Of a stretch of DNA of 64,000 nt, positions 1 through 10,090 are shown one piece after another. Position numbers and translations under genes: made by a program. The notes under the pieces are model-generated. The model was given only the letters and a program-made list of their open reading frames with translations, made no database searches and was not told the origin of the DNA. The stretch is from Conchocele bisecta (lineage: Eukaryota > Mollusca > Bivalvia > Lucinida > Thyasiridae). The stretch is taken from NCBI GenBank assembly GCA_029237695.1, contig CM055277.1, positions 44,550,242-44,614,241 of the forward strand. The letters run 5' to 3'. Within the stretch, counting starts at the first letter, position 1, and the number at the start of each line of letters is the position of its first letter.

Positions 1-850
1 TACGAGTCGGGAGAATTTGGCCTTGTCGAATAGTAGCTGTGTTGTAGTAGGTTGGTGGTTTACGCAAGTTAACATTTAGTACATTCTTAAACGAGTTAAG
101 GGTTGGGCTGTTTCTTGCATTCGAGGATAGGGAATTCCATTCTTTTATGGTAGATGGAAGAAATGAATCTTGATACAGTTTAGTATGTGTGTGTATTAAT
201 GGAATGTCTTCGTTGTTTCTTAGCCTGTATCGAGTTTGTGTTTGTTCCGGGATTAAATTACTCAGATAAGTTGGTTTCATATTCTGTTTCATTTTGTAGA
301 ATAAAAGTAATTTGTGTTTTCTTCTTCACTGTGCGAGGCTTTCCCATTGGATTTCTGTGTAAAGTTTGTCTATACTGCATAGTTTAGTGGCCCCAGTAAC
401 AATTTGTGTGGCCTCAATTTGTATGGATTTTAGTTAATTTTTTAGTTCTATTGAACAATTATCCCAAGTACTATCGCTATATTTGAGCAAGGGGCGTATG
501 ATGGAGAAGTATGCTTTTTCTACGAAGCAATCCAATGCGTTGCCAGGCGCGACTAATGACCGATGAAATGTGAGGCTGCCATTTGCCAGTGTCGAAAAAT
601 ACGATACCATAGGTGTTTATGAGTTTCAACTTCTTTTATTACGGTATTGTTCATAAGAAGGGGAGGATGAAGTCGTCTATTTGGTTTTCTGGATATCAAC
701 ATAGCCTCTGTTGTATTTGGGTTAAAGTCTACAATCCAAATCGTCGACCAGTTATGTATTTTGTCAAGGTCGTCGTGTAGAATACGCGAAGAAGTGATTG
801 GTTCCTCAACTATGAAATAAAGACTTGTGTCGTCCGCGAATAATCGTTTC
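1..850 (-). pseudogene. Decayed non-LTR retrotransposon reverse transcriptase (CR1/jockey-like)
   Basis: No intact ORF remains, but the reverse complement from base 846 reads RLFADDTSLY (the catalytic FADD box), then DLDKIHNWSTIW and FNPNTTEAMLISRKPNR. After frameshifts it reads IRPLLKYSDSTWDNCS, IQIEATQIVTGATKL, LRNNEDIPLIHTHTKLYQDS and FLPSTIKEWNSL. This is the palm-thumb and C-terminal part of a LINE reverse transcriptase common in marine invertebrates. It is truncated at its 5' side near 850 and runs off the left end of the window. At least three frame breaks show that it is dead. It lies in, or downstream of, the P2X gene on the same strand. Confidence 0.88.
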
Positions 851-929
851 TATTTGATATGAGATTTATGAAAGAGGTTCGGTGCATACATTGTGCTTGA
901 CTCGTTTCATAAATCTAATATCAAATGGA
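851..929. repeat. Short inverted repeat at LINE truncation point
   Basis: tatttgatatgagatttatg (851-870) is the near-complement of 909-929, with a 35 base loop. It may be an inverted duplication made during 5' truncation of the LINE. Confidence 0.5.
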
Positions 930-1297
930 ACTTCGTTTGAGATCCTCCATATATTAAAAATAACAATACACTAGTAATACAAATTAGATGGTTACAGGCA
1001 ACACATTGGGTGATCAGTATAGCGTCAATGTATAATGATGTGCTTATGCAATAAATAGAATGTAACTTATTAAACTCGTTGATCAATTTCATGATTTAAA
1101 TAGGCAACCGGCGTCAAACTACAAACCAATTGTAATAACACACTAATTGTAATAACGCCGATGATGCCCGGGAGGTAGCTCTATATAAAGTTACCGGTAA
1201 CCATGGTTTCCCAACATCGATAATCCATTTGATCAGATCAGTCACAGGTCGTCATTCCATCAAAGAAACACCCATCATGCTTTGAACAAGAGACATA
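930..1297. other. No gene seen
   Basis: AT-rich sequence without a recognisable element. A roughly 45 bp stretch around 1011-1055 (gtgatcagtatagcgtcaat...) recurs at about 48193-48235. Confidence 0.5.
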
Positions 1298-2213
1298 CAG
1301 GCTACGCTCGTTTACTCAAAGTCGCTTACGTCGAAATCACCGGTTACGTCGAATTACTAGCACGGTCCCGTTTAAAATCCTATTATTTCCCATATAACTA
1401 AGTTCGGTTAAGTCAAATTTCGATAACTCAAATTTTCCGTTTATTCGAAGGTATATTTAGGTCCCGAAAACGTAAATCTACTGTATTTCACACTCGTTAA
1501 GTCGAAATGTCAATTTGCGGAGGTAAGTAGAAGTTTGTCACCTGCAGTTTACCTGATCAAAGTCGGGTATTCAGACCGTAGTTAAAGGTGTTTGCGTTGA
1601 CACTGATTAAACAGGACTCCCGAAATTACATACAGTGCAACAATCGAAACTGGTGTGGATTCAGATTATACAGTATAGGGACGAAACATTGAATGGGCGA
1701 GTTTTATGTTCTAAACATTATTAGTTTGTACAATCAAGTCTGGTCAGAAATAATCATTTATAATAGTGTTACAAATCAGTATTTCTTGTTGTTTTGTGTT
1801 GTTTCCGTGTATAATTTATTAAAATAATTTATAAAATATTATGTTCTTGTTATTATTTATTTCATTGGTGAACTGAATATGTACATATCACTACATGCGC
1901 ATGTCACGTGTGCCACATCCGGGTTATCTATTAATTACGCACAGACATACATATGTGTATTTGTAAACAAACCGAAAGTGTTTAAATATGATTTGTCTTA
2001 GAAACAGCATTTAACATGTATCCATGTACATTTAATTGCTAAAATAAATCATATTTACTACTCAAGGCTACATCAGCAAGTAATCATTTGGTTCTAACTG
2101 TCAATAAACTAGTTTGTTGTCCGACAGGTTGCGTACTACGGATACGTCAAACTACGGTTAACTCGAAGTATTTTTTTATCTCCCTTCGAATTCGAGTAAG
2201 TGAGTGTGGCCTG
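1298..2213. mobile_element. Old CAG-ended DNA transposon remnant (pogo/Tigger-like, non-autonomous)
   Basis: The ends are imperfect inverted repeats: left caggctacgctcgtttactc, right (reverse complement) caggccacactcacttactc. The left flank is TA; the right flank is CA, possibly a decayed TA. Near each end are repeated 'tacgtcgaa/actcgaa' subterminal motifs, as in the two better preserved elements at 37966 and 42964. No transposase is readable. Confidence 0.6.
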
Positions 2214-2316
2214 CACTTTCATTATCAGGCTACATGAGTGTTATTTGATCAGAAACTAGACTGTTCACAAATCTGATAAGCCCCATTTCTTCAGTCACAG
2301 CCACATATTACGTCCT

Positions 2317-2345
2317 TGGACCCGTTTCACTAAGCTTTCAGACGG
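2317..2345. repeat. Fragment of foldback MITE end
   Basis: ggacccgtttcactaagctt resembles the terminal sequence of the foldback family at 12871 and 13666. It abuts the third TM2 copy. Confidence 0.5.
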
Positions 2346-2383
2346 CAACGAACTGTCACCCTGCACAGTGACGATAAACATAC

Positions 2384-2455
2384 TATAGCCAACATGGCGA
2401 GCCCGCTGTCGTTATTGAGCAACACAGGGAAGATGCTGAACATGCGGGCACGACC
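2384..2455 (-). pseudogene. P2RX: Third tandem copy of P2X TM2 block
   Basis: A 72-base block, 95 bases beyond the second copy, again with an upstream cactgtgcag and a downstream gtatgt. It is open but more altered (GRARMFSIFPVLLNNDSGLA then MLAI). The GKF lysine and the NIGSG residues are replaced, so it would make an unusual TM2. Most differences from copy one are non-synonymous, which suggests relaxed constraint. Confidence 0.65.
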
Positions 2456-2478
2456 CTGCACAGTGACAATAAACTTAC

Positions 2479-2550
2479 TATAGTCAACAAGGCGAGCCCG
2501 CTGCCGATATTGAGAAACATATGGACGACGCTGAATTTGCCAGCACGACC
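2479..2550 (-). pseudogene. P2RX: Second tandem copy of P2X TM2 block
   Basis: A 72-base block parallel to 2588-2659. It is preceded by an acceptor-like ...cactgtgcag and followed by gtaagt. Its 24 codons are open in their own frame (GRAGKFSVVHMFLNIGSGLA then LLTI), and several changes from the first copy are silent. It is not in frame with the exon by read-through, because the repeat period is 109 bases here. It may be a decayed duplicate or an alternative TM2 exon; there is no room for a normal intron between it and copy one. Confidence 0.7.
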
Positions 2551-2587
2551 CTGCACAGTGGACCCTGCACAGTGACGATAAACTTAC

Positions 2588-2747
2588 TAAAGCCAACAAG
2601 GCGAGCCCGCTGCCGATATTGAGCAACATAGGGACAACGCTGAACTTGCCGGCACGACCCTGCAAGGTGACGATAAATTTCACCCCAAAGGCCTTGAACA
2701 ACGTCCTCGACTCGGTGCCGTTCTCCGACCTATAGTAGTGCGAGTAT
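2588..2747 (-). CDS. P2RX: P2X receptor exon 9/10 (ATP lysine, first part of TM2)
   Basis: 160 nt: one base closing the NFR arginine, then 53 codons. The translation is YSHYYRSENGTESRTLFKAF then GVKFIVTLQGRAGKFSVVPM and LLNIGSGLALLAL. RTLFKAF holds the ATP-binding lysine, GKF and NIGSGLALL are the TM2 entry and gate-side residues of the pore, and NGT is a sequon. The acceptor is cctctgtccctcag and the donor TTA|gtaagt, a perfect consensus. Vertebrate genes, as I recall, split this region into two exons near GxAGKF; here it is uninterrupted. The second half of TM2 (usually with a CD motif) and the C-tail are not present downstream, where two extra copies of the TM2 block and then transposon debris follow. 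Confidence 0.95.
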
Positions 2748-2868
2748 CTGAGGGACAGAGGACACACGTGTGGTTTAATGGACAAGAGTAGGACATGGTT
2801 GGACAGCATTTTAGATGGAAATGATTGTAAAAACAAAGATTTACATAGTAGTACAGAGGACATAGCTG

Positions 2869-3184
2869 TGCCTTAGAATGCGGGGAACGAGAACGAAAAT
2901 TGTCGTCTGATGTTGTTCATATTCTGTCTGTTCTCGCAAAGAAAACATATATTGGCAGCATTGTAAATGCTGTCAAAACAAGCTTTGATGAGAAAAATGG
3001 AAATAAATGTATTCTGTTTTTTAATTTTCCGTTTTTCTCATCAAAACCCTCTTTGACACTATTTTAGAATCATTTCCATTGTAAGAATTGTAAAATGCTG
3101 CCAAACCATGTTTTATTGAGAGAAGAGTCAAAACATGAAACAACAGCAGTGACAATTTTCGTTTGCCGCTTTCTAAGGGTTAAT
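2869..3184. mobile_element. TTAA-flanked MITE, 'CCCTTAGACCGC' family, diverged copy
   Basis: It contains the family's attgtcgtctg motif, internal fold-backs around catttccattg, and the right end tctaagggttaa. Better copies are at 37245-37467 and 42670-42917. The left terminus is eroded. Confidence 0.6.
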
Positions 3185-3262
3185 GGACAAGACAACGATA
3201 TCAAAACATGTTTTGTTCAAAACTATTAATGGCACATTGGACAAACTCCGGCAAACTTCATA

Positions 3263-3490
3263 GTAGCACCACAGACGGACACAGTCAAATTGCAAAGTAT
3301 ACTTATCTAGCAAAGCATACTTTGAGGGAGTAATCATTTATTTTCTCCGAAAGGCATAAAATGGCTGTGATAATGTAATAAATTCAGTATAATAAAAAAT
3401 TATAAATTTATCCTTAAATTGAAAATTGCTCCCTCAAAGTGTAATTAGCAAGAAAAGTATACTTAGCAATTTTGGTGAAATCGGCTACAG
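3263..3490. mobile_element. MITE with 'aaagtatactt' termini
   Basis: The inverted ends contain gcaaagtatacttatctagc and ctccctcaaagt, and end in gaaatcggctac. Related copies are at 28526-28801, 48380-48560 and 56928-57255. Confidence 0.7.
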
Positions 3491-3727
3491 GAGCATTGCA
3501 AATCGTACAATTCAGGCCTCGACACATTCTTGTCTACTTATCCTGATTGGATTTCAACTCGTACATTCATATAATAGTATGTATTAATGTTTATGCCGCA
3601 CTGTCTCGTCAAATCACCACTCGTCCAGATAGAAAATTCACTGAGTGCATTTGTCGAGACCTGCACTTAGAACCCTATTATATTTAATATAATAACAAAT
3701 ACTAGAGCGATTTAGCCGCTTAGGAAT
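3491..3727. other. No recognised feature
   Basis: About 240 bases of AT-rich intronic sequence without repeats that I could match elsewhere in the window. Confidence 0.4.
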
Positions 3728-4260
3728 CACGTTTTTCTGCCGACAAACTTTTGACTTTTGACATTAAACACATTAAATCCCAAAAATATTTAAAAGTAAA
3801 TACTTTTTCATCAATAACAAAAAAAGTCACCGTCCCCTAAAAAAAATATTTGATGAAATTCCGTAAAATATTGATTTTATTGCGAAAAAACGAATTTACT
3901 ATGGGAATTTAACATGGGGGCTAAAAATAGATTTTTGTTTTGATTTTATTTATTTGTGGACCGATTTTCAAAATCGAAATTTGTTTTCTTAAGTTACATC
4001 ATTTCCAAGCTGAAATTTTTCGTTTTTTTTTTTACTCCTCCCCCCACCTCTTCCGCCTCTTTTTCGCCACATGTTAAATTCACATAGGAATATATATGTT
4101 GTTTTCGCTATTAAATCAATATTTGATGGAATTTCATCAAATAAAAAAAAAGGATGGTGACATTTTTGTTATTGGTGAAAAAGTACATTTAAATATTGTT
4201 TAGATTTAATGTGTTTAATAGCCAAAAGTTCGTCGGCAGCAAAACGTGGAACAGACAGTA
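3728..4260. mobile_element. TA-flanked MITE, 'CTGTCTGTTCCACG' family, left-truncated
   Basis: The right terminus gcagcaaaacgtggaacaga...cagta is complete; the left lacks its first 15 or so bases and begins at cgtttttctgccgac. The long near-palindromic body includes taaacacattaaat near each end. The complete copy is at 47710-48148. Confidence 0.75.
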
Positions 4261-4585
4261 GGTGAAATGATATCCTTTTGACAAGCCATCTTGAATAACC
4301 TACCTGAACGAATATCCTGTTGACAACACATCTTGATAACCTACCTAAATCACATCATTTTAACAACACTATTTAAAACTACATGCGCTTGACAACACCA
4401 TGCCATTTTGACAAGATATCTTGAATAACCTATCTGAAATGATACCCTGTTGACAAGACATCTTGAATAACCTACCTGAAATTATATACTTTTGACAGAA
4501 TATATTGAATATCCTACCTAAATATATCCTGTTGACAATATATCTTGAATATACCTGAAATTATATCCTTTTGACAAGATATCTT
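4258..4585. repeat. Minisatellite of about 40 bp units grown from exon 8 donor end
   Basis: About seven degenerate units of the form 'ctacctgaaattatatcctt + ttgacaagatatcttgaataa'. The unit at 4551-4588 is the coding end of exon 8 with its splice donor; the others lie in the intron and mostly keep a donor-like [T/A]CAGGTAGGT on the minus strand. Confidence 0.85.
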
Positions 4586-4685
4586 TGTCACTGTCGAGCC
4601 GCCGGAACGAGTATTCGGGCAGACACTCGTTGACATTGTAGTCAAGGTTACACGACCAGTTGATCACGATCTGGATCACGCCGCC
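4555..4685 (-). CDS. P2RX: P2X receptor exon 8 (left flipper, NFR motif)
   Basis: 131 nt: 43 codons plus two bases, starting in phase 0. The translation is GGVIQIVINWSCNLDYNVNE then CLPEYSFRRLDSDKDILSKG and YNF. It matches the P2X 'GGxIgIxIxWdCnLD...C.PxYsFrRLD...GYNFR' block and supplies cysteines nine and ten. NFR, with its Arg completed by the next exon, contacts ATP. The usual acidic residue after W is Ser here (WSCNLD). The acceptor is gtatccctacctag and the donor TTTCAG|gtatat. Bases encoding the last dozen codons and the donor are the founder unit of a roughly 40 bp tandem array that fills the adjacent intron (4258-4554). Confidence 0.95.
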
Positions 4686-4740
4686 CTAGGTAGGGATACA
4701 AGAACAATGTGGATGTGACAGGAGAAATGGGGTTCATGGT

Positions 4741-5061
4741 CAGGCCCGTACGCAGGCATTAATTTAGGGGGGGGGTCACGGACAGACCTCGGGAGATTAA
4801 CCATTTCACCCCTATATGTTAACCCATTCCAATCATCACAAAATGATTTCCAGACCAGTCCATTTATGAACAGGAGGTGTTTTGGTTCTCAAAATTATGA
4901 AAATTACTTGCAAAAATTGCAGATCCTGATGAGACGGCTCGTCACGAGCCGGCTCATCTGGATCTACACTTTTTGCCAATACCACTATACAGGCCTGTGG
5001 TGTTGAACGGGTTAAGGCGGGTGCGTACGCACCCGTCGCACCCCCTCTGCATACGGGCCTG
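4741..5061. mobile_element. MITE with 'CAGGCCCGTA' inverted ends and 5 bp target duplication
   Basis: The left end caggcccgtacgcagg and right end tgcatacgggcctg are complementary. ATGGT flanks both sides (4736-4740 and 5062-5066). It is interrupted by the TTAA element at 4819-5015. Confidence 0.75.
4819..5015. mobile_element. TTAA-flanked MITE with 'gatcctgatgag' palindrome
   Basis: TTAA-cccattcc at the left and gaacggg-TTAA at the right. The core palindrome is agatcctgatgagacggctc...gagccggctcatctggatct. The same family occurs at 23840, 25061, 26906 and 51180. Confidence 0.7.
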
Positions 5062-5066
5062 ATGGT

Positions 5067-5439
5067 ATTCATGGATAGTATAGCTACTGATAGTCCAATG
5101 ACCTCCCAGATATGGTAAGGGTGTCTACTCTTTGTTGGAAGCATTACAGTTATTGGCCTGACTGAATGGCAAACAGTGGAGGCGCAGGCTGTTAAGGGTT
5201 TGTACTGGTCACAAAGTCCACAAACCCAATTTCTCCAATTACAGACAATAAATTCAGGATGCCTGACAACAAAAGGAAAACATGAATAGATGATCGTAAA
5301 CGAATGATGATTTAATATGTGGTACATTATCAAACGAGTTTACCGGTTATGTAAGAAACGAGGCTGTGCCGAGTTTCTTATGAACTCCCGTGACTGGTAA
5401 TACATATCTACAGTTACATACAGTTGCTTAAGTTTGTAA
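5067..5439. other. No recognised feature
   Basis: Intronic sequence. The only structure seen is a small fold-back, gtaagaaacgaggctg...ccgagtttctta (5351-5380). Confidence 0.4.
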
Positions 5440-5640
5440 ATGCTTTGATTTAACGACGGCGCTGGCTCGATGACCTTGCATGTCGGGAGCGACTATTTAA
5501 GTCCCCATCCGATAGGATTAGGTTAGCACGAAGTTATCTTGTCAAAGGACACCGGAGCAGGTCGAGGGGGGGGGGGATTGATCCCGGGGTCTCCCGATCC
5601 GCAGTCCGACGCTCTACCTACTGAGCTAATCCAATCATCT
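5440..5640 (-). repeat. tRNA-derived SINE
   Basis: Reverse complement of 5640-5570 shows a tRNA head: box A tagctcagtaggtagagcg and box B gggatcaatccc. The predicted anticodon stem does not pair well and there is no good acceptor stem, so this is not a working tRNA. The body runs to about 5440; its end is uncertain. Confidence 0.6.
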
Positions 5641-5869
5641 CAGTTGCTTTTTATTGGGTTATGTTTATATTGGTGCAACATAGTACTTATGAAGTGGTGT
5701 GTAGTACTGTATACAATTTGATCCGGTGAAATTTTGTATTGGAAATTGAAAGATGGCCACCAACAAGTATCACTAATATCACTGCACATGTCCTGTTGAA
5801 GCAATGCTGCTGTGATCAGAATGTTGGGCCCAATACCAATACTGTCAACCACAGGGTGAAGTCACGGAC

Positions 5870-6130
5870 CAAAGTCTATAAAAATAATTAAATATAAACC
5901 AGATGGCCGCGGCCCGCATGTCAAGCCCGCCGAGGCATTTGATGGTCTCAGAGTGTATTTATTTGAAGTTTGAATTAAGGGTTGTGGAAATATAAGGTAT
6001 GTAAAAGCTTTAACACAAATTTTAAAGTCATTTGACCTTGAACTTGGGCATATGGGCCATATGGGTGGGATATAGAAGAAACTAGAAATGGACGCTTGTC
6101 GACAAGCGCATGTGTATCCCCCTCCCCAGT
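5870..6130. mobile_element. HINE-like fragment (family I)
   Basis: It contains 'aaggtatgtaaaagctttaacacaaattt' style sequence and 'gaccttgaacttgggcat', also seen at 10790-11110 and 12238-12500, and a terminal hairpin acgcttgtcgacaagcg. Confidence 0.5.
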
Positions 6131-6448
6131 TACACAAGTAGTTTGAAAAAAGGGTGTTCGAGTTATGCTCCGGAGACAAAATCAGTGACGGAAAAAACAA
6201 AGGGAGATAACTAAAAAATTAGTGATGCAAGAGTTGTCATTCTTGCGTGACACACCTTTAGGGTTGTGGTCTATGCATGTGTGAAGTTTCATGAAAATAT
6301 TCCAAAGGGTGTTCGAGTTATGCTCCAGACACGATATCAGTGCACGAAACAACAAAGGGAGATAACTAAGAAATTAACGACGCAAGAGTTGTCATTCTTA
6401 CGTGCGACACACCTTTGGGTCATCTTCTATGCATGTGTGAAGTTTAAT
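6131..6448. mobile_element. HINE-like array H, first segment
   Basis: Two units of about 165 bp with 'gggagataactaa', 'gcaagagttgtcattctt' and 'atgcatgtgtgaagttt'. The array resumes at 8141 and at 10091, so it was split by later insertions. Confidence 0.65.
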
Positions 6449-8140
6449 AAACTAGAAAATGTGTTCATAGAACACGGATGTCCCACATATCGCTTTGATA
6501 ATAAATGAGGCCAAATTCCAAGTCAAAATTTTCTTTTACCTGAGAGTTAAAGTTTTTGAAGCACCAAGTATGTGACCTTGACCCTGGGCTTGGCGGGGGC
6601 AGGACAAACGTGGATTTGGCACAGGGCGGTAGAGGACCATTAGAGCAATGCATATATGAAATATGAAGCTGATCCGTGAAAGAAAACAGAAATTATAAGA
6701 TATTTACCTGAGCGTTAAAGTTTTTGAAGCACTAAGTATGTGATGTTAACCCTGGGCTTGGCGGAGGCAGGACGAACGTGGATTTGGCACAGGGCGGTAG
6801 AGGACCATTAGAGCAATGCATATATGAAATATGAAGTTGATCCGTGAATGGAAAGAAAAATTATAAGATATTTACCTGAGCGTTAAAGTTTTTGAAGCAC
6901 CAAGTATGTGACCTTGACCCTGGGATTGGCGGGGCAGGACGAACGTGGATTTGGCACAGGGCGGTAGAGGACCATTAGAGCAATGCGTATATGAAATATG
7001 AAGATGATCCATGAAAGAAAACAGAAAGTATAAGATATTTACCCGAGCGTTAAAGTTTTTGAAGCACTAAGTATGTGACCTTGACCCTGGGCTTGGCGGG
7101 GACAGAACGAACGTGGATTTGGCACAGGGCGGTAGAGGACCATTAGAGCAACGCATATATGAAATATGAAGTTGATCCGTGAATGGAAAGAAAAATTATA
7201 AGATATTTACCTGAGCGTTAAAGTTTTTGAAGCACCAAGTATGCGACCTTGACCCTGGGATTGGTGGGGCAGGACGAACGTGGATTTGGCACAGGGCGGT
7301 AGAGGACCATTAGAGCAATGCGTATATGAAATATGAAGATGATCCATGAAAGAAAACAGAAAGTATAAGATATTTACCCGAGCGTTAAAGTTTTTGAAGC
7401 ACTAAGTATGCGACCTTGACCCTGGGCTTGGCGGGGACAGAACGAACGTGGATTTGGCACAGGGCGGTAGAGGACCATTAGAGCAATGCGTATATGAAAT
7501 ATGAAGCTGATCCGTGAAAGAAAACAGAAATTATAAGATATTTACCCGAGCGTTAAAGTTTTTGAAGCACCAAGTATGTAACCTTGACCCTGGGCTTGGC
7601 GGGGGCAGGACGAATGTGGATTTGGCACAGGGCGGTAGAGGACCATTAGAGCAATGTGTATATGAAATAAGAAGCTGATCCGTGAAAGAAAACATAAATT
7701 ATAAGATATTAACCCGAGCGTTAAAGTTTTTGAAGCACCAAGTATGTGACCTTGACCCTGGGCTTGCCGGGGGCAGGACAAACGTGGATTTGGCACAGGG
7801 CGGTAGTGAACCATCAGAGCAATGTGTATATGAAATATGAAGCAGATCGGTCGAAAGATGAAGAAATTATGAGACATTTACCCGAGTTAAAGTTTTGTGA
7901 CGGACGGACGGACGGACGGGAGGACGGGACGCACGTTCCTACGAATGAATACTTGTTGGGTTTTTACTGTATAAAAATACCCAACAAGAGTACCAAACAC
8001 TATCCTAACCCTACCCAATAAGATCCCCGTACGCTTACAACAAGTACCCATTCGTGTGTGCGGACGGACAGACGGACGGACGGACGGACGGACGGACGAG
8101 GGTAACACTAAATGCCCCCTCCACTATCGTGGTGGGGCAT
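6449..8140. mobile_element. Pearl-like element B with eight tandem core repeats
   Basis: A 5' hairpin gtgttcatagaacac is followed by about eight units of 168 bp (6549-7895) carrying 'tatgtgaccttgaccctggg' and 'tggatttggcacagggcggt'. Then come two (GACG)n tracts (about 7900-7930 and 8063-8100) around a cccaacaag hairpin, and a 3' hairpin ccccctccactatcgtggtggggca. This core repeat plus ACGG microsatellite layout is that of bivalve pearl elements. Short ORFs inside it are repeat reading frames. Confidence 0.8.
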
Positions 8141-8216
8141 AAAAATATTCCAAAGGGTGTTCGAGTTATGCTCTGGATACAAAATCAGAGCACGAAACAA
8201 CAAAGGGAGATAAAGT
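8141..8216. mobile_element. HINE-like array H, second segment
   Basis: It resumes the host unit exactly where 6448 stopped (aaatattccaaagggtgttcga...). Confidence 0.65.
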
Positions 8217-10090
8217 AAACAAGAATTCCGCGGAATCAGATGCCTCGCCTTGTCCCGCCTTGACCTCGAGCCTGGGCCCGAAAGCAATTTTTACTGGCCC
8301 GAATATATTATACAATTATTGACTAGTGAGCCATAGAATATCAGATTATATTCTATGGCTCATTAGTCAATAATTGTTTTATTATATGATAATAGTCTGT
8401 ATATAGCACTTACGACCTTATGCTACTAGACAAAAATTGAAAAAGAATTTGAAAAAAAAAATGAAAAAAAAAAATGGAAAAAAAAAGTTTAAAAATTAAA
8501 AATAATAATGCTTGCTACAGGAGCCCAGATTTTTTTTTAATAGTCCTATATTTATCTACATATATCTGCACAGGTCCACATAATGCCACAATATTTTCAA
8601 CACAGTTTACGGAAATGTAATAATGTACCTGTATAAATTACCTGTAATAAGTTAGTGGTCAGTTAAAAAATTGAAAAAGAATGTAAAAAAAAAAATGGAA
8701 AAAAAAAATTAAATTTAAAAAAAAGAAAAGAATAATGCTCCCTACTGGAGCCCAGAATGTTTTTTAATAGTCCTATATTTATCTACATATCATATATACA
8801 GGTCCACATATTGCCACAATATTTTCAACACAGTTTACGGAAATGTAATATAATCATTTACCTGTATAAATTACCTGTAAGTGGTCAGTGGTCAGTTGCA
8901 CATGCTAGCACATGCACAGGTGAATAGTCTGTGTATAACACTTACGACCTTATGCTACTAGACAAAAATTGAAAAATAATTTGAAAAAAAAAAATGAAAA
9001 AAAAAATGAAAAAAAAAAAATGAAAAAAAAAATGAAAAAAAAAATGAAAAAAAAAGAATGAATGAAAAAAAAAAATGAAAAAAAAAAAAATGGAAAAAAA
9101 AAGTTTAAAAATAATAATGCTTGCTACAGGAGCCCAGATTTTTTTTTAATAGTCCTATATTTATCTACATATATCTGCACAGGTCCACATAATGCCACAA
9201 TATTTTCAACACAGTTTACGGAAATGTAATATACAAAAAAAAATAAAATAATAATGCTCGCCGCTACTGGAGCCCAGAATTTTTGTTAATAGTTACGGAA
9301 ATGTAATAATGTACCTGTATAAATTACCTGTAATAAGTTAGTGGTCAGTTAAAAAATTGAAAAAGAATGTAAAAAAAAAAATGGAAAAAAAAAATTAAAT
9401 TTAAAAAAAAAAAGAAGAATAATGCTCCCTACTGGAGCCCAGAATGTTTTTTAATAGTCCTATATTTATCTACATATCATATATATACAGGTCCACATAT
9501 TGCCACAATATTTTCAACACAGTTTACGGAAATGTAATATAATCATTTACCTGTATAAATTACCTGTAAGTGGTCAGTGGTCAGTTGCACATGCTAGCAC
9601 ATGCACAGGTGAATAGTCTGTGTATAACACTTACGACCTTATGCTACTAGACAAAAATTTAAAAATAATTTGAAAAAAAAAAATGAAAAAAAAAAAAATG
9701 AAAAAAAAAATGAAAAACAAATGGGAAAAAAAAGAATGAAAAAAAAAAATGAAAAAAAAAAAAAAAATGGAAAAAAAAAGTTTAAAAATAATAATGCTTG
9801 CTACTGGAGCCCAAATTTTTTTTTAATAGTCCTATATTTATCTACATATATCTGCACAGGTCCACATAATGCCACAATATTTTCAACACAGTACCCAATG
9901 TAGTAATTTACCTGTATAAATTACCTGTGGTCAGCAGTGGTCAAGCACTGGACATTCGCACATGCAAGCCCATGCTAGCACATGGTTCTCCCAGTCTCTA
10001 TTGTTCTCTCTACAGGTAAGGTGTACAGAGCACAGAGAAAAGGTGTACAGAGCAGACGAGAAAACGGGTCTTCAAGCATTATTGTCCAGT
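8217..10090. mobile_element. HINE-like element F with A-rich long tandem units
   Basis: It starts acaagaattccgcggaatca, the same start as 27920. It contains about three units of roughly 500-700 bp built of (GAAAAAAA)n runs, 'gcttgctacaggagcccaga', 'cctatatttatctacatat' and 'cctgtataaattacctgt'. A Lys/Asn-rich reading frame at 9670 is an artefact of the A-runs. Confidence 0.7.

Larger units (their letters stand above)
2384..2677. repeat. Tandem triplication covering the 3' end of exon 9/10
   Basis: Three copies of a roughly 95 bp unit starting at tttatcgtcactgtgcag on the minus strand and ending at the gtaag donor. A 14 bp internal duplication lengthens the first period. Only the first copy is joined to the rest of the exon. 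Confidence 0.85.

Noticed and set aside
2330..2863. A single 177 codon minus-strand ORF as a gene
   Set aside because: It crosses the exon 9/10 acceptor and donor and reads copy two out of frame; only 2747-2588 matches P2X.
5570..5640. tRNA gene on the minus strand
   Set aside because: Boxes A and B are present, but the anticodon stem is mispaired and the acceptor stem missing; better explained as a SINE head.
9670..9903. Lys/Asn-rich 77 codon frame
   Set aside because: Made of (GAAAAAAA)n runs inside element F.
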